DNA from: Ralstonia sp. NFACC01
GTDB taxonomy: Bacteria > Pseudomonadota > Gammaproteobacteria > Burkholderiales > Burkholderiaceae
Direction: 5' to 3'
NCBI RefSeq assembly: GCF_900115545.1
Contig: NZ_FOWV01000002.1
Location: 124,001-188,000 of the forward strand
DNA: 64,000 nt
Shown here: positions 59,290 to 64,000 of the stretch, in pieces
Layout of the letters: each line of letters begins with the position of its first letter
Numbering within the stretch: the stretch's first letter is position 1
Program-made: the position numbers and the translations under genes
Notes under the pieces: generated by a model
What the model saw: the letters and a program-made list of their open reading frames with translations, nothing else
Database searches by the model: none
Told to the model about the DNA's origin: nothing

Positions 59290-61038
59290 ATGAAGACCGT
59301 CATGTCACGGGGCATGGCGCTGGCCGCGCTCGCCCTCGCGCTGAGCTGCGCCGGCTGCAACGACGACAGCACAGGCGACACATCAACGTCGCAAGCATCG
59401 CAACTGCCCCAGCTCACGCCCGCCACCGGTTTGACGCTCGCCAGCGCGTGCGAGAGCTTTGCCGGCAAGCTGAGTTTTGCCAACACCAGCATCACTGCCA
59501 TCTCCACCGTGGCGGCAGGCACGTTGAGCGTGGGCGGTAACGCCGTGCCCGAGCATTGCCTGATTACCGGAACCATGAACATGCGCGTGAGCCCGGTAGA
59601 CGGCAAGACGTACGCCATTGGTTTTGAAATGCGCCTGCCCAAGGCGTGGAACGGTCGCTTCTATTACCAGGCCAACGGCGGGCTGGATGGCGCGGTGGCC
59701 ACCGCGCTGGGCGCGTTGGGTGGCGGGCCCGTCAGCAGTGCGCTGGGCTCGGGGTTTGCCGTGATCAGTTCGGATGCGGGGCATAACGGCAGCCAGGTGC
59801 CGCTGTTCGGGCGCGACCCGCAGGCGCGCCTCGATTACGGCTATAACGCCGTCGCCACTCTCACGCCGATGGCCAAGTCGATGATCGCGCAGGTGTACGG
59901 CAAGACGCCGGACCGCAGCTACTTTGGCGGGTGCTCCAACGGCGGGCGCCACGCGATGGTGGCTGCCGCACGGTCGGCCAATGCGTATGACGGCATCGTG
60001 GCAGGCGACCCGGGCTTCCATCTGCCCAAGGCGGCCATCAACGAGGTGTACAGCGCCCAGCAACTGGCGACGGTGGCCACGGCCAACACCAGCGCCGGCT
60101 TTCCGGACATCACCACGTCCTTGAGCGCCACGGAGCGCGCCATGGTCGCCAGCCACGTGCTCGCCAAGTGCGACGCGTTGGATGGCACGACCGACGGCAT
60201 GATCAACAACCTCAAGGCGTGCCAGACCGCCTTCAGCCTCGCCAACGATGTACCGACCTGCACTGGGGCACGCGACGGCACCTGCCTGACCGCCGCGCAG
60301 AAGACCGTGATGGCCAACCTGTTTGCCGGCGCGCGCAACAGTGCGGGGCAGGCGTTGTACTCGGGCTTTTCGTTTGACGCCGGCATCAGCGGCAGCAACT
60401 GGGCAGCCTGGAAGCAAGGCAACTCGATCCAGCTGGATCCCGCAGCCCTGGCGTTCGTGTTTACGACCACGCCGCAGCCGGCGTCCGCCATCACGTCGCT
60501 CACCGCGTATGGCCTGGCGTTCAACATGGACACCGACGCGCCGAAGATCTTCGCCACCGACGCCACGTACACCGAATCCGCCTGGTCGTTCATGACGCCG
60601 CCGGATGAAACCAACCTCGGCACGCTCAAGGGGCGCGGCGCCAAGCTGATGGTCTATCACGGCACGAGCGACCCGGTGTTCTCGTCCGACGACACGACGG
60701 ACTGGTACCAGCGCCTGGCTGCAGCCAACGGCGGCGACGCCAGCAACTTCGCGCGCTTCTATCCGGTGCCCGGCATGAACCACTGCGCGGGCGGCCCCAC
60801 CGCCGACCAGTTCGACATGCTCACGCCACTGGTGGCCTGGGTGGAACACGGCGTGGCGCCTGACAGCGTGGTCGCCACCGCGCGCGGCCCTGCCAACGCC
60901 GTGCCCAATGCCGAAGTGCCCAGCGACTGGAATGCCGCTGGCCACGACCGCACACGCCCCCTGTGTGCATACCCGAAGAACGCCCGCTATACGGGCACCG
61001 GCAACATCAACGACGCGTCGAGCTTCAGTTGCCAATGA
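59290..61038 (+). CDS. Tannase/feruloyl esterase-family alpha/beta hydrolase, probable lipoprotein
   Basis: This 582-residue esterase carries the family Cys-Ser nucleophile YFGGCSNGGRHAM, an acid residue in HGTSDPVFS and the Cys-paired histidine GMNHCAGG; the CS-D-HC pattern is diagnostic. The leader MKTVMSRGMALAALALAL ends SCAGCN, so it is probably exported and lipid-anchored at Cys23 (or Cys20). It would release ferulate or similar acids from plant esters outside the cell membrane. ATG 59290 follows GGAGGAG. It is in line with fcs and the carrier gene. Confidence 0.9.
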   Translation: MKTVMSRGMALAALALALSCAGCNDDSTGDTSTSQASQLPQLTPATGLTLASACESFAGKLSFANTSITAISTVAAGTLSVGGNAVPEHCLITGTMNMRVSPVDGKTYAIGFEMRLPKAWNGRFYYQANGGLDGAVATALGALGGGPVSSALGSGFAVISSDAGHNGSQVPLFGRDPQARLDYGYNAVATLTPMAKSMIAQVYGKTPDRSYFGGCSNGGRHAMVAAARSANAYDGIVAGDPGFHLPKAAINEVYSAQQLATVATANTSAGFPDITTSLSATERAMVASHVLAKCDALDGTTDGMINNLKACQTAFSLANDVPTCTGARDGTCLTAAQKTVMANLFAGARNSAGQALYSGFSFDAGISGSNWAAWKQGNSIQLDPAALAFVFTTTPQPASAITSLTAYGLAFNMDTDAPKIFATDATYTESAWSFMTPPDETNLGTLKGRGAKLMVYHGTSDPVFSSDDTTDWYQRLAAANGGDASNFARFYPVPGMNHCAGGPTADQFDMLTPLVAWVEHGVAPDSVVATARGPANAVPNAEVPSDWNAAGHDRTRPLCAYPKNARYTGTGNINDASSFSCQ

Positions 61039-61067
61039 CGGCCGCCCAACATCCGGAAGGAGACGCC

Positions 61068-62288
61068 ATGCAAACCACCACCACGACATTGACCCGGGAG
61101 AACGTTGGCCCTGGTGTCGCCATGACCCTCGGGCTGTGCTTCATCGTTGCACTGCTTGAAGGGCTCGATCTGCAATCCATCGGTGTGGCCGCGCCGCGCA
61201 TGGCGCGCGAGTTCGGCCTGTCGGTCGGGCAGATGGGCCTGGCCTTCAGCGCCGGCACGTTCGGCCTGTTGCCGGGTGCCATGCTGGGCGGCCGCCTGGC
61301 CGACCGCATCGGCCGCAAGCGCGTGCTGATCCTGGCCACGGCGCTGTTTGGCATTTTTTCAATCGCCACCGCGCACGTGTGGGATTTCAACAGCCTGCTG
61401 ATGATTCGCGTGGCCACCGGTATCGGCCTGGGCGCTGCCATGCCCAACCTGATCGCACTGTGTGCTGAAGCGGTACCCACGCGCCTGCGCAACACCGCCG
61501 TGAGTGTGATGTATTGCGGCATCCCGTTTGGCGGTGCCATTGCTGCGGTGGTCGGCATGTTGAGCGCGGGCGATTCCGGCTGGCGCCACATCTTCTACGT
61601 GGGCGGCTTTGGCCCGCTGGTGGTGGTGCCGTTGCTGCTGACGCTGCAGGAATCGCGCCGGTTCGACGGCGCACAGCGTGGCGCCATTCAGCCACCGCCC
61701 GTGTCGTGGGCACTGTTTGGCGAGCGTCGGACGGCCGCCACGCTATTCCTGTGGGTCAGCTATTTCTTCACGCTGATCGTGCTGTATTTCCTGCTCAACT
61801 GGCTGCCTTCGCTGATGGCCGCGCAGGGGCTGACCCGGCCGCAGGTGGGCATGGTGCAGATCCTGTTCAACATCGGTGGCGGTGCGGGTGCGCTGGGTAT
61901 TGGCATGCTGATGGACGCGGCGCGCCCGCGCTGGGTGGTGTCGGGCATGTATGTCGGCATCATCGCGGCGCTGTCGTTGCTGGCGGCGGCGGGCGGCATG
62001 GCATCGATGTCGGCGGGAGCCTTCATGGCCGGGCTGTTTGTGATCGGCGCGCAGTCGGTGCTATACGCGCTCGCGGCGGCCTATTACCCGACCGTCGTTC
62101 GCGGCACCGGCGTGGGCGCGGCGGTGGCGGTGGGCCGGCTGGGCTCAATTGCGGGGCCGCTGCTGGCGGGCCAGTTGCTGGCGATGGGGCAGCACGCCAC
62201 CACCATCATCGGCGCGAGCATCCCCGTCACCGTTGTTGCGGCGTTGGCGGCGTTGCTGCTGCTCAAGCGGCCGCGCGTGCAGGACTGA
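61068..62288 (+). CDS. Aromatic acid:H+ symporter (AAHS family MFS)
   Basis: This 406-residue carrier has twelve helices with the AAHS start FIVALLEGLDLQSIGVAAPRMA, the loop motif LADRIGRKRVLI and PNLIALCAEAVPTRLRNTAVS. AAHS proteins import benzoate, 4-hydroxybenzoate, vanillate or hydroxycinnamates. ATG 61068 follows AAGGAGA; the longer frame reads back into the esterase gene. It probably carries the acid freed by the esterase. Confidence 0.9.
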   Translation: MQTTTTTLTRENVGPGVAMTLGLCFIVALLEGLDLQSIGVAAPRMAREFGLSVGQMGLAFSAGTFGLLPGAMLGGRLADRIGRKRVLILATALFGIFSIATAHVWDFNSLLMIRVATGIGLGAAMPNLIALCAEAVPTRLRNTAVSVMYCGIPFGGAIAAVVGMLSAGDSGWRHIFYVGGFGPLVVVPLLLTLQESRRFDGAQRGAIQPPPVSWALFGERRTAATLFLWVSYFFTLIVLYFLLNWLPSLMAAQGLTRPQVGMVQILFNIGGGAGALGIGMLMDAARPRWVVSGMYVGIIAALSLLAAAGGMASMSAGAFMAGLFVIGAQSVLYALAAAYYPTVVRGTGVGAAVAVGRLGSIAGPLLAGQLLAMGQHATTIIGASIPVTVVAALAALLLLKRPRVQD

Positions 62289-62308
62289 CACAGCGGTTCT
62301 TCTTTCTC

Positions 62309-62330
62309 GCGCCGTCCGCCCGGACGGCGC
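62309..62330 (+). terminator. Strong hairpin between aromatic-acid carrier and porin genes
   Basis: GCGCCGTCCG and CGGACGGCGC form a perfect 10-base inverted repeat around CC, 20 bases after the carrier stop. Without a T tract it may be a partial terminator or mRNA stabiliser ahead of the porin gene. Confidence 0.5.
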
Positions 62331-62404
62331 CTTCCACGCATTCCAAACTGCCGGCCCGCCAGACATGGGGGGCGGGACCGGCTCGACCCTAGGAGGGGCC
62401 CCAT

Positions 62405-63541
62405 ATGCAAACCACCACCTTGCGTACGCACTGTCTCGCGCTGGCCGCGGCTACGTGCGCACTCGCCAGCGGCGCCGCCAACGCACAGAGCGTCACGCTT
62501 TACGGCCTGATTGATACGGGCATCGAATACGTCAGCCATGCCAACGCCAACGGCAATGGCCTCACACGCATCCCATCGGTGACGGGAACGTTGCCCTCGC
62601 GCTGGGGCCTGCGCGGCGCTGAAGACCTGGGCAACGGCATGAAGGCCGTGTTCACCCTGGAGAGTGGTTTCAACACCGACACCGGCACTTCCGGTCAGGG
62701 CGGTCGTCTCTTCGGCCGGCAGGCGTGGGTCGGGCTCGCAAGTGATTACGGCACCGTCACGCTGGGCCGGCAGTACAGCATGGTGTTTCTGTCGCTGGCC
62801 GATGCTGACATTCTCGGCCCCAGCCAGTACGCCATCGGGTCACAGGATGCCTACATTCCCAACGCCCGCACAGACAACACCATCGCCTACAAGGGCACCT
62901 TCAGCGGGCTGACAGTCGGCGCCACGTATTCGTTCGGCCGCGATGCGGCGGGCGGTGTGCCGGCGTCCGGCACCTGTGCGGGAGAGGTAGCGGGCAATGC
63001 ATCGGCATGCCGCGCCATGTCGGCCATGGTGAAGTACGACGCCGCCACCTTTGGCGTGGCCGGCGCCTACGAAGAGCAACGCGGCGGCACGGGCGCCACC
63101 GCATCGTTCTTCAACGGCAGCGCGCCCATCGCGTTCACCGATGCGGGCGACAAGGACCGCCGCATCGTCGCCAACGGCTACGTGAAACTCGGCAACGCCA
63201 AGCTCGGCGTGGGCTGGATCGGTCGCCACGTGCAGGCCGTTGCCGGCGACGTCCGTTCCAACCTGTACTTCGTCAACGGCAGCTATCCGCTCACGGGTGC
63301 ACTCACGCTTGATGCAGGCCTGATCCGCCTGGTCAACGCTGACCAGAGCCGTAGCGCTACGATGGCTGTGCTGCGCGGCGTCTATGCGTTGTCCAAGCGC
63401 ACGGCGCTCTACGCGCAGACGGGCTATCTCTGGAACAGTGCCAACGCGCAGTATTCCGTCAGCGGCGGCGGTGGCGGCACCACGCCGGCCAAGGGCGTCA
63501 ACCAGCTCGGCGCGATGGTGGGGATGCGGACGGCGTTTTGA
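62405..63541 (+). CDS. Gram-negative general porin at the end of the ferulate operon
   Basis: This 378-residue porin has a signal peptide ending ANAQ, mature start SVTLYGLIDTGIEYVS, RWGLRGAEDLGNGMKAVFTLESGFN and a final strand NQLGAMVGMRTAF with C-terminal Phe. A cysteine pair in loop SGTCAGEVAGNASACRA is unusual for this family and may form a surface disulfide. ATG 62405 follows AGGAGGGG. It probably admits aromatic acids or their esters. Confidence 0.9.
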   Translation: MQTTTLRTHCLALAAATCALASGAANAQSVTLYGLIDTGIEYVSHANANGNGLTRIPSVTGTLPSRWGLRGAEDLGNGMKAVFTLESGFNTDTGTSGQGGRLFGRQAWVGLASDYGTVTLGRQYSMVFLSLADADILGPSQYAIGSQDAYIPNARTDNTIAYKGTFSGLTVGATYSFGRDAAGGVPASGTCAGEVAGNASACRAMSAMVKYDAATFGVAGAYEEQRGGTGATASFFNGSAPIAFTDAGDKDRRIVANGYVKLGNAKLGVGWIGRHVQAVAGDVRSNLYFVNGSYPLTGALTLDAGLIRLVNADQSRSATMAVLRGVYALSKRTALYAQTGYLWNSANAQYSVSGGGGGTTPAKGVNQLGAMVGMRTAF

Positions 63542-63551
63542 TGAGGTGGAA

Positions 63552-63589
63552 GGGGGGAGAGCCCCGTCACCCATTGACGATCTCCCCCC
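63552..63589. terminator. Inverted repeat between convergent porin and SDR genes
   Basis: GGGGGGAGA (63552-63560) and TCTCCCCCC (63581-63589) are perfectly complementary, with a 20-base loop. The right arm lies in the last codons of the SDR gene. It could end transcripts from the porin side. Confidence 0.4.
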
Positions 63590-64000
63590 CATTCGGATGC
63601 AGCGTTTGCCCCGTCATATAGCTCGCATCGGCAGACGCGAGAAAGATGTAGCAGGGCGCCACTTCATCCGGCTGGCCGGCCCGGCCCAATGGCTCCTGGC
63701 TGCCAAACTTGGCGACGTGCTCGGCATCGAAGGTGGACGGGATCAACGGTGTCCAGATCGGTCCCGGTGCCACGGCGTTCACGAGGATGCCCTTGTCCGC
63801 CAACTGCTGCGCCAGTGAGCGCGTGAACGCCACGATCGCGCCCTTGGTGGCGGCGTAGTCCACCAGATGCCCGCTGCCGCGAAACGCCGTGACTGACGTC
63901 GTGGTGATGATTCGCGCGCCTTCATGCAGGTGCGGCAGCGCCGCGCGAATCAAATAGAACATCGCAAAGACGTTCGTGCGGAACGTGCGTTCCAGCTGCG
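63567..64000 (-). CDS. Short-chain dehydrogenase, N-terminus beyond the window
   Basis: The C-terminal 144 codons of a classical SDR are visible. The frame continues without a stop past the ATG at 63962 to the window edge (...QLERTFRTNVFAMFYL), so that ATG is internal. Catalytic Ser is in IITTTSVTAFRG, the active pair is YAATK, and VNAVAPGPIWTPLIP and YMTGQTLHPNGGEIV follow. The sequence resembles the YghA/glucose-1-dehydrogenase-like SDR group. No link with the ferulate operon is evident. Confidence 0.88.
   Translation of the reverse strand, partial: QLERTFRTNVFAMFYLIRAALPHLHEGARIITTTSVTAFRGSGHLVDYAATKGAIVAFTRSLAQQLADKGILVNAVAPGPIWTPLIPSTFDAEHVAKFGSQEPLGRAGQPDEVAPCYIFLASADASYMTGQTLHPNGGEIVNG

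Noticed and set aside
61068-62420. Both the carrier and the porin begin MQTTT, suggesting a duplication
   Set aside because: The likeness is limited to five codons after the start and the proteins are unrelated. It is probably chance or initiation-region codon bias.
1-64000. Search for tRNA or rRNA genes, CRISPR arrays, transposases, integrases, toxin-antitoxin pairs or phage genes
   Set aside because: I saw no transposase or integrase motif, no regular spaced repeats and no tRNA cloverleaf. Reading by eye can miss a tRNA, so a dedicated scan would settle that point.

Overview
This is a high-GC window (roughly two thirds G+C by eye) from a free-living betaproteobacterium. The closest match I can offer is a Ralstonia or Cupriavidus type member of the Burkholderiaceae. 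The reasons are the density of LysR, AraC, GntR, MarR and XRE-cupin regulators each sitting beside a small catabolic operon, the Gram-negative porins of the Burkholderia type, and the complete aromatic and sugar-acid pathways. I found no tRNA, rRNA, CRISPR array, insertion sequence or prophage. Nearly all of the window is ordinary chromosomal coding DNA of accessory, metabolic character.

Layout from left to right. 1-3.1 kb: 3' truncated acyl-CoA dehydrogenase, a GlxA-type regulator, and a MarR/tautomerase/small membrane protein group. 3.1-3.6 kb: a long imperfect inverted repeat with a terminator in its centre. 3.6-8.2 kb: a Fur-box operon for iron-siderophore uptake (DUF3325, DUF3649, PepSY membrane protein, TonB receptor). 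8.3-12 kb: lipoproteins, and a TetR-controlled pair of an SDR-like protein and a thioredoxin-fold isomerase. 12-15.7 kb: LysR/SDR and AraC/EamA divergent pairs. 15.8-23.4 kb: a xylose-type ABC uptake operon (xylFGH plus an NAD-dependent sugar dehydrogenase/epimerase) divergent from a porin and controlled by a LacI protein. The divergent control region carries two mirror-image copies of a promoter-operator module and the tail of a lost oprB porin. 23.5-32.5 kb: cyanase, a GntR regulator and a LIV-type ABC transporter joined to an M20 amidohydrolase and an MlrC-like M81 peptidase. 32.5-40 kb: a LacI/GntR-type regulator and a sugar-acid operon (GarD/UxaA dehydratase, MFS carrier, GarL-like aldolase, TtuC-like dehydrogenase, semialdehyde dehydrogenase). 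40-47 kb: a D-amino-acid/N-acyl amino acid group (dadA, ridA, amidase, MHS carrier, XRE-cupin regulator, D-aminoacylase). 47-48 kb: an orphan membrane protein. 48-54.7 kb: an RND efflux pump and a MarR regulator. 54.9-63.5 kb: a hydroxycinnamate (ferulate) operon with esterase, CoA ligase, hydratase-lyase, vanillin dehydrogenase, aromatic-acid carrier and porin. 63.6-64 kb: the end of an SDR cut by the window edge.

How the parts work together. Each module combines import (porin, ABC or MFS), opening of a polymer or amide (esterase, M20, M81, amidase, D-aminoacylase), central conversion by dehydrogenases, lyases or aldolases, and a local regulator whose palindromic operator I could usually see. 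The most informative signals are regulatory: the mirrored 47-bp modules at 22055-22208, the GntR-like operator at 33619-33647, the paired operators at 44537-44573 and the MarR palindrome at 54816-54834. I did not find a wholly new class of system. The best candidates for uncharacterised biology are the LIV/M20/M81 operon, the tandem lipoprotein pair and the mirrored xylose control region.
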